Assembly (NCBI GenBank): GCA_964057225.1
Contig: OZ059899.1
Coordinates: 1,612,001 to 1,676,000, forward strand
Direction of reading: 5' to 3'
DNA length: 64,000 nt
Source: Auanema rhodensis
Taxonomy: Eukaryota; Nematoda; Chromadorea; Rhabditida; Rhabditidae
Below the pieces are notes generated by a model. The model saw only the letters and a program-made list of their open reading frames with translations, searched no databases and was not told the origin of the DNA. Shown here in pieces: positions 9,111-23,150 of this stretch (positions are counted from its first letter, which is position 1; each line of letters opens with the position of its first letter). Made by a program: the position numbers and the translations under genes.

Positions 9111-11567
9111 ATATAAGTGTGAACTTATATCAGTTGATATCTCGGTGCATTTTTAAGCTAACGCAAATCTGATAACACAGATCGACGCAGCTTAAAAATC
9201 CGCATCGAATGCATTATACTACATTGAGAAACGCTTGATACAAAAATTAGTTATGATCGTTTGAAAAATGATGCATTAGTGTATGTTGAGTTTCCATGTA
9301 CACTCAACATTGCTTCCAGAAACAATTTGACAAAAATTTTTTCGAAAAATTTCAAAATAATTTAGCAAAAAGTAGATGTTTTTAGATTCCTTTTTTTAAG
9401 GCAAAGACGATGGACAATGTTATTCAACGAAAAAATTAATTCTTCAGGGTGAAAATCGAGGATATAAGTGTGAACTTATATCAGTTGATATCTCGGTGCA
9501 TTTTTAAGCTAGCGCAAATCTGATAACACAGATCGACGCAGCTTAAAAATCCGCATCGAATGCACTATACTACATTGAGAAACGCTCAATACACAAATTA
9601 GTTATGATCGTTTGAAAAATGATGCATTAGTGTATGTTGAGTTTCCATGTACACTCAACATTGCTTCCAAAAACATTTTGACAAAAATTTTTTCGAAAAA
9701 TTTCAAAATAATTTAGCAAAAAGTAGAGGTTTTTAGATTTCTTTTTTCAAGGCAAAGACGATGGACAATGTTATTCAACGAAAAAAATAATTCTTCAGGG
9801 TGAAAATCGAGGATATAAGTGTGAACTTATATCAGTTGATATCTCGGTGCATTTTTAAGCTAGCGCAAATCTGATAACACAGATCGACGCAGCTTAAAAA
9901 TCCGCATCGAATGCACTATACTACATTGAGAAACGCCTGATACAAAAATTAGTTATGATCGTTTGAAAAATGATGCATTAGTGTATGTTGAGTTTCCATG
10001 TACACTCAACATTGCTTCCAAAAACATTTTGACAAAAATTTTTTCGAAAAATTTCAAAATAGTTTAGCAAAAAGTAGATGTTTTTAGATTCCATTTTTTA
10101 AGGCGAAGACGATAGACAATGTTATTCAACGAAAAAATTAATTCTTCAGGGTGAAAATCGAGGATATAAGTGTGAACTTATATCAGTTGATATCTCGGTG
10201 CATTTTTAAGCTAACGCAAATCTGATAACACAGATCGACGCAGCTTAAAAATCCGCATCGAATGCACTATACTACATTGAGAAACGCTTGATACAAAAAT
10301 TAGTTATGATCGTTTGAAAAATGATGCATTAGTGTATGTTGAGTTTCCATGTACACTCAACATTGCTTCCAGAAACAATTTGACAAAAATTTTTTCGAAA
10401 AATTTCAAAATAATTTAGCAAAATGTAGATGTTTTTAGATTCCTTTTTTTAAGGCAAAGACGATGGACAATGTTATTCAACGAAAAAATTAATTCTTCAG
10501 GGTGAAAATCGAGGATATAAGTGTGAACTTATATCAGTTGATATCTCGGTGCATTTTTAAGCTAGCGCAAATCTGATAACACAGATCGACGCAGCTTAAA
10601 AATCCGCATCGAATGCACTATACTACATTGAGAAACGCTCAATACACAAATTAGTTATGGTCGTTTGAAAAATGATGCATTAGTGTATGTTGAGTTTCCA
10701 TGTACACTCAACATTGCTTCCAAAAACATTTTGACAAAAATTTTTTCGAAAAATTTCAAAATAATTTAGCAAAAAGTAGAGGTTTTTAGATTTCTTTTTT
10801 CAAGGCAAAGACGATGGACAATGTTATTCAACGAAAAAAATAATTCTTCAGGGTGAAAATCGAGGATATAAGTGTGAACTTATATCAGTTGATATCTCGG
10901 TGCATTTTTAAGCTAGCGCAAATCTGATAACACAGATCGACGCAGCTTAAAAATCCGCATCGAATGCACTATACTACATTGAGAAACGCCTGATACAAAA
11001 ATTAGTTATGATCGTTTGAAAAATGATGCATTAGTGTATGTTGAGTTTCCATGTACACTCAACATTGCTTCCAAAAACATTTTGACAAAAATTTTTTCGA
11101 AAAATTTCAAAATAATTTAGCAAAAAGTAGATGTTTTTAGATTCCATTTTTCAAGGCGAAGACGATAGACAATGTTATTCAACAAAAAAATTAATTCTTC
11201 AGGGTGAAAATCGAGGATATAAGTGTGAACTTATATCAGTTGATATCTCGGTGCATTTTTAAGCTAACGCAAATCTGATAACACAGATCGACGCAGCTTA
11301 AAAATCCGCATCGAATGCACTATACTACATTGAGAAACGCTTGATACAAAAATTAGTTATGATCGTTTGAAAAATGATGCATTAGTGTATGTTGAGTTTC
11401 CATGTACACTCAACATTGCTTCCAAAAACAATTTGACAAAAATTTTTTCGAAAAATTTCAAAATAATTTAGCAAAAAGTAGATGTTTTTAGATTCCTTTT
11501 TTTAAGGCAAAGACGATGGACAATGTTATTCAACGAAAAAATTAATTCTTCAGGGTGAAAATCGAGG
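9111..11567 (+). repeat. Three-monomer cycle (monomers 27-33)
   Basis: Monomers run D-E-C-D-E-C-D with a 1053-bp period. D carries gctaacgc and aacaattt, E carries ctcaatacac and agaggttt, and C carries gcctgatac and ggcgaagac. Private substitutions include atggtcg at 10660, aatagttta in monomer 29 and aaatgtag in monomer 30, which separate the copies. The cycle ends where gtatg-type monomers begin at 11568. Confidence 0.8.
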
Positions 11568-13673
11568 ATATAAGTGTGAACTTATATCAGTTGATATCTC
11601 GGTGCATTTTTAAGCTAACGCAAATCTGATAACACAGATCGACGCAGCTTAAAAATCCGCATCGAATGCACTATACTACATTGAGAAACGCTTAATACAC
11701 AAATTAGGTATGATCGTTTGAAAAATGATGCATTAGTGTATGTTGAGTTTCCATGTACACTCAACATTGCTTCCAAAAACATTTTGACAAAACTTTTTTC
11801 GAAAAATTTCAAAATAATTTAGCAAAAAGTAGATGTTTTTAGATTCCATTTTTCAAGGCAAAGACGATAGACAATGTTATTCAACAAGAAAATTAATTCT
11901 TCAGGGTGAAAATCGAGGATATAAGTGTGAACTTATATCAGTTGATATCTCGGTGCATTTTTAAGCTAGCGCAAATCTGATAACACAGATCGACGCAGCT
12001 TAAAAATCCGCATCGAATGCACTATACTACATTGAGAAACGCTTAATACACAAATTAGTTATGATCGTTTGAAAAATGATGCATTAGTGTATGTTGAGTT
12101 TCCATGTACACTCAACATTGCTTCCAAAAACATTTTGACAAAAATTTTTTTGAAAAATTTCAGAATAATTTAGCAAAAAGTAGATGTTTTTAGATTCCAT
12201 TTTTCAAGGCAAAGACGATAGACAATGTTATTCAACAAGAAAATTAATTCTTCAGGGTGAAAATCGAGGATATAAGTGTGAACTTATATCAGTTGATATC
12301 TCGGTGCATTTTTAAGCTAGCGCAAATCTGATAACACAGATCGACGCAGCTTAAAAATCCGCATCGAATGCACTATACTACATTGAGAAACGCTTAATAC
12401 ACAAATTAGTTATGATCGTTTGAAAAATGATGCATTAGTGTATGTTGAGTTTCCATGTACACTCAACATTGCTTCCAAAAACATTTTGACAAAAATTTTT
12501 TCGAAAAATTTCAAAATAATTTAGCAAAAAGTAGAGGTTTTTAGATTTCTTTTTTCAAGGCAAAGACGATGGACAATGTTATTCAACGAAAAAAATAATT
12601 CTTCAGGGTGAAAATCGAGGATATAAGTGTGAACTTATATCAGTTGATATCTCGGTGCATTTTTAAGCTAGCGCAAATCTGATAACACAGATCGACGCAG
12701 CTTAAAAATCCGCATCGAATGCACTATACTACATTGAGAAACGCCTGATACAAAAATTAGTTATGATCGTTTGAAAAATGATGCATTAGTGTATGTTGAG
12801 TTTCCATGTACACTCAACATTGCTTCCAAAAACATTTTGACAAAAATTTTTTCGAAAAATTTCAAAATAATTTAGCAAAAAGTAGATGTTTTTAGATTCC
12901 ATTTTTCAAGGCGAAGACGATAGACAATGTTATTCAACAAAAAAATTAATTCTTCAGGGTGAAAATCGAGGATATAAGTGTGAACTTATATCAGTTGATA
13001 TCTCGGTGCATTTTTAAGCTAACGCAAATCTGATAACACAGATCGACGCAGCTTAAAAATCCGCATCGAATGCACTATACTACATTGAGAAACGCTTGAT
13101 ACAAAAATTAGTTATGATCGTTTGAAAAATGATGCATTAGTGTATGTTGAGTTTCCATGTACACTCAACATTGCTTCCAAAAACAATTTGACAAAAATTT
13201 TTTCGAAAAATTTCAAAATAATTTAGCAAAAAGTAGATGTTTTTAGATTCCTTTTTTTAAGGCAAAGACGATGGACAATGTTTTTCAACGAAAAAATTAA
13301 TTCTTCAGGGTGAAAATCGAGGATATAAGTGTGAACTTATATCAGTTGATATCTCGGTGCATTTTTAAGCTAACGCAAATCTGATAACACAGATCGACGC
13401 AGCTTAAAAATCCGCATCGAATGCACTATACTACATTGAGAAACGCTTAATACACAAATTAGGTATGATCGTTTGAAAAATGATGCATTAGTGTATGTTG
13501 AGTTTCCATGTACACTCAACATTGCTTCCAAAAACAATTTGACAAAAATTTTTTCGAAAAATTTCAAAATAATTTAGCAAAAAGTAGATGTTTTTAGATT
13601 TCTTTTTTTAAGGCAAAGACGATGGACAATGTTATTCAACGAAAAAATTAATTCTTCAGGGTGAAAATCGAGG
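11568..13673 (+). repeat. Six-monomer HOR, copy 1 (monomers 34-39)
   Basis: The block starts with a monomer carrying ttaggtatg, acaaaactt and caacaagaaa. The next has tttgaaa with cagaat, followed by one with agaggttt, one with gcctgatac, and one with the private change gtttttcaac. Monomers 34-38 have partners exactly 2106 bp downstream. Monomer 39 (13323-13673) does not match its expected partner at 15429. Confidence 0.8.
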
Positions 13674-15428
13674 ATATAAGTGTGAACTTATATCAGTTGA
13701 TATCTCGGTGCATTTTTAAGCTAACGCAAATCTGATAACACAGATCGACGCAGCTTAAAAATCCGCATCGAATGCACTATACTACATTGAGAAACGCTTA
13801 ATACACAAATTAGGTATGATCGTTTGAAAAATGATGCATTAGTGTATGTTGAGTTTCCATGTACACTCAACATTGCTTCCAAAAACATTTTGACAAAACT
13901 TTTTTCGAAAAATTTCAAAATAATTTAGCAAAAAGTAGATGTTTTTAGATTCCATTTTTCAAGGCAAAGACGATAGACAATGTTATTCAACAAGAAAATT
14001 AATTCTTCAGGGTGAAAATCGAGGATATAAGTGTGAACTTATATCAGTTGATATCTCGGTGCATTTTTAAGCTAGCGCAAATCTGATAACACAGATCGAC
14101 GCAGCTTAAAAATCCGCATCGAATGCACTATACTACATTGAGAAACGCTTAATACACAAATTAGTTATGATCGTTTGAAAAATGATGCATTAGTGTATGT
14201 TGAGTTTCCATGTACACTCAACATTGCTTCCAAAAACATTTTGACAAAAATTTTTTTGAAAAATTTCAGAATAATTTAGCAAAAAGTAGATGTTTTTAGA
14301 TTCCATTTTTCAAGGCAAAGACGATAGACAATGTTATTCAACAAGAAAATTAATTCTTCAGGGTGAAAATCGAGGATATAAGTGTGAACTTATATCAGTT
14401 GATATCTCGGTGCATTTTTAAGCTAGCGCAAATCTGATAACACAGATCGACGCAGCTTAAAAATCCGCATCGAATGCACTATACTACATTGAGAAACGCT
14501 TAATACACAAATTAGTTATGATCGTTTGAAAAATGATGCATTAGTGTATGTTGAGTTTCCATGTACACTCAACATTGCTTCCAAAAACATTTTGACAAAA
14601 ATTTTTTCGAAAAATTTCAAAATAATTTAGCAAAAAGTAGAGGTTTTTAGATTTCTTTTTTCAAGGCAAAGACGATGGACAATGTTATTCAACGAAAAAA
14701 ATAATTCTTCAGGGTGAAAATCGAGGATATAAGTGTGAACTTATATCAGTTGATATCTCGGTGCATTTTTAAGCTAGCGCAAATCTGATAACACAGATCG
14801 ACGCAGCTTAAAAATCCGCATCGAATGCACTATACTACATTGAGAAACGCCTGATACAAAAATTAGTTATGATCGTTTGAAAAATGATGCATTAGTGTAT
14901 GTTGAGTTTCCATGTACACTCAACATTGCTTCCAAAAACATTTTGACAAAAATTTTTTCGAAAAATTTCAAAATAATTTAGCAAAAAGTAGATGTTTTTA
15001 GATTCCATTTTTCAAGGCGAAGACGATAGACAATGTTATTCAACAAAAAAATTAATTCTTCAGGGTGAAAATCGAGGATATAAGTGTGAACTTATATCAG
15101 TTGATATCTCGGTGCATTTTTAAGCTAACGCAAATCTGATAACACAGATCGACGCAGCTTAAAAATCCGCATCGAATGCACTATACTACATTGAGAAACG
15201 CTTGATACAAAAATTAGTTATGATCGTTTGAAAAATGATGCATTAGTGTATGTTGAGTTTCCATGTACACTCAACATTGCTTCCAAAAACAATTTGACAA
15301 AAATTTTTTCGAAAAATTTCAAAATAATTTAGCAAAAAGTAGATGTTTTTAGATTCCTTTTTTTAAGGCAAAGACGATGGACAATGTTTTTCAACGAAAA
15401 AATTAATTCTTCAGGGTGAAAATCGAGG
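13674..15428 (+). repeat. Six-monomer HOR, copy 2 (monomers 40-44)
   Basis: Five monomers repeat monomers 34-38 at a 2106-bp offset, including the rare gtttttcaac in monomer 44. The expected sixth position (15429) holds a different monomer, so this copy is interrupted at its 3' side or the duplication ended there. Confidence 0.8.
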
Positions 15429-18400
15429 ATATAAGTGTGAACTTATATCAGTTGATATCTCGGTGCATTTTTAAGCTAGCGCAAATCTGATAACACAGAT
15501 CGACGCAGCTTAAAAATCCGCATCGAATGCACTATACTACATTGAGAAACGCTTAATACACAAATTAGGTATGATCGTTTGAAAAATGATGCATTAGTGT
15601 ATGTTGAGTTTCCATGTACACTCAACATTGCTTCCAAAAACATTTTGACAAAACTTTTTTCGAAAAATTTCAGAATAATTTAGCAAAAAGTAGAGGTTTT
15701 TAGATTCCATTTTTCAAGGCAAGGACGATGGACAATGTTATTCAACGAAAAAAATAATTCTTCAGGGTGAAAATCGAGGATATAAGTGTGAACTTATATC
15801 AGTTGATATCTCGGTGCATTTTTAAGCTAGCGCAAATCTGATAACACAGATCGACGCAGCTTAAAAATCCGCATCGAATGCACTATACTACATTGAGAAA
15901 AACTTAATACAAAAATTAGTTATGATCGTTTGAAAAATGATGCATTAGTGTATGTTGAGTTTCCATGTACACTCAACATTGCTTCCAAAAACATTTTGAC
16001 AAAAATTTTTTCGAAAAATTTCAAAATAATTTAGCAAAAAGTAGTTGTTTTTAGATTCCATTTTTCAAGGCAAAGACGATGGACAATGTTATTCAACGAA
16101 AAAAATAATTCTTCAGGGTGAAAATCGAGGATATAAGTGTGAACTTATATCAGTTGATATCTCGGTGCATTTTTAAGCTAGCGCAAATCTGATAACACAG
16201 ATCGACGCAGCTTAAAAATCCGCATCGAATGCACTATACTACATTGAGAAACGCTTGATACAAAAATTAGTTATGATCGTTTGAAAAATGATGCATTAGT
16301 GTATGTTGAGTTTCCATGTACACTCAACATTGCTTCCAAAAACAATTTGACAAAAATTTTTTCGAAAAATTTCAAAATAATTTAGCAAAAAGTAGATGTT
16401 TTTAGATTCCTTTTTTTAAGGCAAAGACGATGGACAATGTTATTCAACGAAAAAATTAATTCTTCAGGGTGAAAATCGAGGATATAAGTGTGAACTTATA
16501 TCAGTTGATATCTCGGTGCATTTTTAAGCTAGCGCGAATCTGATAACACAGATCGACGCAGCTTAAAAATCCGCATCGAATGCACTATACTACATTGAGA
16601 AACGCTTAATACACAAATTAGGTATGATCGTTTGAAAAATGATGCATTAGTGTATGTTGAGTTTCCATGTACACTCAACATTGCTTCCAAAAACATTTTG
16701 ACAAAACTTTTTTCGAAAAATTTCAAAATAATTTAGCAAAAAGTAGAGGTTTTTAGATTCCATTTTTCAAGGCAAAGACGATGGACAATGTTATTCAACG
16801 AAAAAAATAATTCTTCAGGGTGAAAATCGAGGATATAAGTGTGAACTTATATCAGTTGATATCTCGGTGCATTTTTAAGCTAGCGCAAATCTGATAACAC
16901 AGATCGACGCAGCTTGAAAATCCGCATCGAATGCACTATACTACATTGAGAAACGCTTAATACAAAAATTAGTTATGATCGTTTGAAAAATGATGCATTA
17001 GTGTATGTTGAGTTTCCATGTACACTCAACATTGCTTCCAAAAACATTTTGACAAAAATTTTTTCGAAAAATTTCAAAATAATTTAGCAAAAAGTAGTTG
17101 TTTTTAGATTCCATTTTTCAAGGCAAAGACGATGGACAATGTTATTCAACGAAAAAAATAATTCTTCAGGGTGAAAATCGAGGATATAAGTGTGAACTTA
17201 TATCAGTTGATATCTCGGTGCATTTTTAAGCTAGCGCAAATCTGATAACACAGATCGACGCAGCTTAAAAATCCGCATCGAATGCACTATACTACATTGA
17301 GAAACGCTTGATACAAAAATTAGTTATGATCGTTTGAAAAATGATGCATTAGTGTATGTTGAGTTTCCATGTACACTCAACATTGCTTCCAAAAACAATT
17401 TGACAAAAATTTTTTCGAAAAATTTCAAAATAATTTAGCAAAAAGTAGATGTTTTTAGATTCCTTTTTTTAAGGCAAAGACGATGGACAATGTTATTCAA
17501 CGAAAAAATTAATTCTTCAGGGTGAAAATCGAGGATATAAGTGTGAACTTATATCAGTTGATATCTCGGTGCATTTTTAAGCTAGCGCGAATCTGATAAC
17601 ACAGATCGACGCAGCTTAAAAATCCGCATCGAATGCACTATACTACATTGAGAAACGCTTAATACACAAATTAGGTATGATCGTTTGAAAAATGATGCAT
17701 TAGTGTATGTTGAGTTTCCATGTACACTCAACATTGCTTCCAAAAACATTTTGACAAAACTTTTTTCGAAAAATTTCAAAATAATTTAGCAAAAAGTAGA
17801 GGTTTTTAGATTCCATTTTTCAAGGCAAAGACGATGGACAATGTTATTCAACGAAAAAAATAATTCTTCAGGGTGAAAATCGAGGATATAAGTGTGAACT
17901 TATATCAGTTGATATCTCGGTGCATTTTTAAGCTAGCGCAAATCTGATAACACAGATCGACGCAGCTTGAAAATCCGCATCGAATGCACTATACTACATT
18001 GAGAAACGCTTAATACAAAAATTAGTTATGATCGTTTGAAAAATGATGCATTAGTGTATGTTGAGTTTCCATGTACACTCAACATTGCTTCCAAAAACAT
18101 TTTGACAAAAATTTTTTCGAAAAATTTCAAAATAATTTAGCAAAAAGTAGTTGTTTTTAGATTCCATTTTTCAAGGCAAAGACGATGGACAATGTTATTC
18201 AACGAAAAAAATAATTCTTCAGGGTGAAAATCGAGGATATAAGTGTGAACTTATATCAGTTGATATCTCGGTGCATTTTTAAGCTAGCGCAAATCTGATA
18301 ACACAGATCGACGCAGCTTAAAAATCCGCATCGAATGCACTATACTACATTGAGAAACGCTTGATACAAAAATTAGTTATGATCGTTTGAAAAATGATGC

Positions 18401-19640
18401 ATTAGTGTATGTTGAGTTTCCATGTACACTCAACATTGCTTCCAAAAACAATTTGACAAAAATTTTTTCGAAAAATTTCAAAATAATTTAGCAAAAAGTA
18501 GTTGTTTTTAGATTCCATTTTTCAAGGCAAAGACGATGGACAATGTTATTCAACGAAAAAAATAATTCTTCAGGGTGAAAATCGAGGATATAAGTGTGAA
18601 CTTATATCAGTTGATATCTCGGTGCATTTTTAAGCTAGCGCAAATCTGATAACACAGATCGACGCAGCTTAAAAATCCGCATCGAATGCACTATACTACA
18701 TTGAGAAACGCTTAATACACAAATTAGGTATGATCGTTTGAAAAATGATGCATTAGTGTATGTTGAGTTTCCATGTACACTCAACATTGCTTCCAAAAAC
18801 ATTTTGACAAAACTTTTTTCGAAAAATTTCAAAATAATTTAGCAAAAAGTAGAGGTTTTTAGATTCCATTTTTCAAGGCAAAGACGATGGACAATGTTAT
18901 TCAACGAAAAAAATAATTCTTCAGGGTGAAAATCGAGGATATAAGTGTGAACTTATATCAGTTGATATCTCGGTGCATTTTTAAGCTAGCGCAAATCTGA
19001 TAACACAGATCGACGCAGCTTGAAAATCCGCATCGAATGCACTATACTACATTGAGAAACGCTTAATACAAAAATTAGTTATGATCGTTTGAAAAATGAT
19101 GCATTAGTGTATGTTGAGTTTCCATGTACACTCAACATTGCTTCCAAAAACATTTTGACAAAAATTTTTTCGAAAAATTTCAAAATAATTTAGCAAAAAG
19201 TAGTTGTTTTTAGATTCCATTTTTCAAGGCAAAGACGATGGACAATGTTATTCAACGAAAAAAATAATTCTTCAGGGTGAAAATCGAGGATATAAGTGTG
19301 AACTTATATCAGTTGATATCTCGGTGCATTTTTAAGCTAGCGCAAATCTGATAACACAGATCGACGCAGCTTAAAAATCCGCATCGAATGCACTATACTA
19401 CATTGAGAAACGCTTGATACAAAAATTAGTTATGATCGTTTGAAAAATGATGCATTAGTGTATGTTGAGTTTCCATGTACACTCAACATTGCTTCCAAAA
19501 ACAATTTGACAAAAATTTTTTCGAAAAATTTCAAAATAATTTAGCAAAAAGTAGATGTTTTTAGATTCCTTTTTTTAAGGCAAAGACGATGGACAATGTT
19601 ATTCAACGAAAAAAATAATTCTTCAGGGTGAAAATCGAGG
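15429..19640 (+). repeat. Three-monomer cycle (monomers 45-56)
   Basis: After a distinctive monomer 45 (ggcaaggacg, cagaat), trimers start at 15780, 16833 and 17886, with a partial one from 18939. The cycle is agtagttg, then cttgatac with aacaattt, then ttaggtatg with acaaaactt and agaggttt. The change gcgcgaatc is shared by monomers 48 and 51, and cagcttgaaa by 49, 52 and 55. Monomer 53 (18237-18587) is a hybrid, with the 5' part of the cttgatac class and the 3' part of the agtagttg class. Confidence 0.8.
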
Positions 19641-21395
19641 ATATAAGTGTGAACTTATATCAGTTGATATCTCGGTGCATTTTTAAGCTAGCGCAAATCT
19701 GATAACACAGATCGACGCAGCTTAAAAATCCGCATCGAATGCACTATACTACATTGAGAAACGCTTGATACAAAAATTAGTTATGATCGTTTGAAAAATG
19801 ATGCATTAGTGTATGTTGAGTTTCCATGTACACTCAACATTGCTTCCAAAAACAATTTGACAAAAATTTTTTCGAAAAATTTCAAAATAATTTAGCAAAA
19901 AGTAGATGTTTTTAGATTCCTTTTTTTAAGGCAAAGACGATGGACAATGTTATTCAACGAAAAAATTAATTCTTCAGGGTGAAAATCGAGGATATAAGTG
20001 TGAACTTATATCAGTTGATATCTCGGTGCATTTTTAAGCTAGCGCAAATCTGATAACACAGATCGACGCAGCTTAAAAATCCGCATCGAATGCACTATAC
20101 TACATTGAGAAAAACTTAATACACAAATTAGGTATGATCGTTTGAAAAATGATGCATTAGTGTATGTTGAGTTTCCATGTACACTCAACATTGCTTCCAA
20201 AAACATTTTGACAAAACTTTTTTCGAAAAATTTCAAAATAATTTAGCAAAAAGTAGAGGTTTTTAGATTCCATTTTTCAAGGCAAAGACGATGGACAATG
20301 TTATTCAACGAAAAAAATAATTCTTCAGGGTGAAAATCGAGGATATAAGTGTGAACTTATATCAGTTGATATCTCGGTGCATTTTTAAGCTAGCGCAAAT
20401 CTGATAACACAGATCGACGCAGCTTGAAAATCCGCATCGAATGCACTATACTACATTGAGAAACGCTTAATACAAAAATTAGTTATGATCGTTTGAAAAA
20501 TGATGCATTAGTGTATGTTGAGTTTCCATGTACACTCAACATTGCTTCCAAAAACATTTTGACAAAAATTTTTTCGAAAAATTTCAAAATAATTCAGCAA
20601 AAAGTAGATGTTTTTAGATTCCTTTATTCAAGGCAAAGACGATGGACAATGTTATTCAGCGAAAAAATTAATTCTTCAGGGTGAAAATCGAGGATATAAG
20701 TGTGAACTTATATCAGTTGATATCTCGGTGCATTTTTAAGCTAGCGCAAATCTGATAACACAGATCGACGCAGCTTAAAAATCCGCATCGAATGCACTAT
20801 ACTACATTGAGAAACGCTTAATACAAAAATTAGTTATGATCGTTTGAAAAATGATGCATTAGTGTATGTTGAGTTTCCATGTACACTCAACATTGCTTCC
20901 AAAAACATTTTGACAAAAATTTTTTTGAAAAATTTCAGAATAATTTAGCAAAAAGTATATGTTTTTAGATTCCATTTTTCAAGGCAAAGACGATAGACAA
21001 TGTTATTCAACAAGAAAAATAATTCTTCAGGGTGAAAATCGAAGATATAAGTGTGAACTTATATCAGTTGATATCTCGGTGCATTTTTAAGCTAGCGCAA
21101 ATCTGATAACACAGATCGACGCAGCTTAAAAATCCGCATCGAATGCACTATACTACATTGAGAAAGGCTTAATACAAAAATTAGTTATGATCGTTTGAAA
21201 AATGATGCATTAGTGTATGTTGAGTTTCCATGTACACTCAACATTGCTTCCAAAAACATTTTGACAAAAATTTTTTCGAAAAATTTCAAAATAATTTAGC
21301 AAAAAGTAGTTGTTTTTAGATTCCATTTTTCAAGGCAAAGACGATGGACAATGTTATTCAACGAAAAAAATAATTCTTCAGGGTGAAAATCGAGG
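19641..21395 (+). repeat. Five-monomer HOR, copy 1 (monomers 57-61)
   Basis: The order is: cttgatac with aacaattt; aaaaac with ttaggtatg; cagcttgaaa with the unusual aattcagc; tttgaaa with agtatatg and a cgaagata junction; aaaggc with agtagttg. The same five follow again 1755 bp downstream. Confidence 0.85.
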
Positions 21396-23150
21396 ATATA
21401 AGTGTGAACTTATATCAGTTGATATCTCGGTGCATTTTTAAGCTAGCGCAAATCTGATAACACAGATCGACGCAGCTTAAAAATCCGCATCGAATGCACT
21501 ATACTACATTGAGAAACGCTTGATACAAAAATTAGTTATGATCGTTTGAAAAATGATGCATTAGTGTATGTTGAGTTTCCATGTACACTCAACATTGCTT
21601 CCAAAAACAATTTGACAAAAATTTTTTCGAAAAATTTCAAAATAATTTAGCAAAAAGTAGATGTTTTTAGATTCCTTTTTTTAAGGCAAAGACGATGGAC
21701 AATGTTATTCAACGAAAAAATTAATTCTTCAGGGTGAAAATCGAGGATATAAGTGTGAACTTATATCAGTTGATATCTCGGTGCATTTTTAAGCTAGCGC
21801 AAATCTGATAACACAGATCGACGCAGCTTAAAAATCCGCATCGAATGCACTATACTACATTGAGAAAAACTTAATACACAAATTAGGTATGATCGTTTGA
21901 AAAATGATGCATTAGTGTATGTTGAGTTTCCATGTACACTCAACATTGCTTCCAAAAACATTTTGACAAAACTTTTTTCGAAAAATTTCAAAATAATTTA
22001 GCAAAAAGTAGAGGTTTTTAGATTCCATTTTTCAAGGCAAAGACGATGGACAATGTTATTCAACGAAAAAAATAATTCTTCAGGGTGAAAATCGAGGATA
22101 TAAGTGTGAACTTATATCAGTTGATATCTCGGTGCATTTTTAAGCTAGCGCAAATCTGATAACACAGATCGACGCAGCTTGAAAATCCGCATCGAATGCA
22201 CTATACTACATTGAGAAACGCTTAATACAAAAATTAGTTATGATCGTTTGAAAAATGATGCATTAGTGTATGTTGAGTTTCCATGTACACTCAACATTGC
22301 TTCCAAAAACATTTTGACAAAAATTTTTTCGAAAAATTTCAAAATAATTCAGCAAAAAGTAGATGTTTTTAGATTCCTTTATTCAAGGCAAAGACGATGG
22401 ACAATGTTATTCAGCGAAAAAATTAATTCTTCAGGGTGAAAATCGAGGATATAAGTGTGAACTTATATCAGTTGATATCTCGGTGCATTTTTAAGCTAGC
22501 GCAAATCTGATAACACAGATCGACGCAGCTTAAAAATCCGCATCGAATGCACTATACTACATTGAGAAACGCTTAATACAAAAATTAGTTATGATCGTTT
22601 GAAAAATGATGCATTAGTGTATGTTGAGTTTCCATGTACACTCAACATTGCTTCCAAAAACATTTTGACAAAAATTTTTTTGAAAAATTTCAGAATAATT
22701 TAGCAAAAAGTATATGTTTTTAGATTCCATTTTTCAAGGCAAAGACGATAGACAATGTTATTCAACAAGAAAAATAATTCTTCAGGGTGAAAATCGAAGA
22801 TATAAGTGTGAACTTATATCAGTTGATATCTCGGTGCATTTTTAAGCTAGCGCAAATCTGATAACACAGATCGACGCAGCTTAAAAATCCGCATCGAATG
22901 CACTATACTACATTGAGAAAGGCTTAATACAAAAATTAGTTATGATCGTTTGAAAAATGATGCATTAGTGTATGTTGAGTTTCCATGTACACTCAACATT
23001 GCTTCCAAAAACATTTTGACAAAAATTTTTTCGAAAAATTTCAAAATAATTTAGCAAAAAGTAGTTGTTTTTAGATTCCATTTTTCAAGGCAAAGACGAT
23101 GGACAATGTTATTCAACGAAAAAAATAATTCTTCAGGGTGAAAATCGAGG
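21396..23150 (+). repeat. Five-monomer HOR, copy 2 (monomers 62-66)
   Basis: This is a monomer-by-monomer repeat of 19641-21395 at a 1755-bp offset. It shares the rare aattcagc, agtatatg and cgaagata changes, and I noticed no differences by eye. Such identity among otherwise divergent monomers implies a recent block duplication. Confidence 0.85.

Noticed and set aside
20493-20684. 63-codon plus-strand open frame, also at 22248-22439 and 24705-24896
   Set aside because: It is open only in three monomers where ataatttag has become ataattcag, removing a TAG. At least the first two are copies made by the 1755-bp block duplication, and the rest of the array has the stop. There is no sign of coding constraint.
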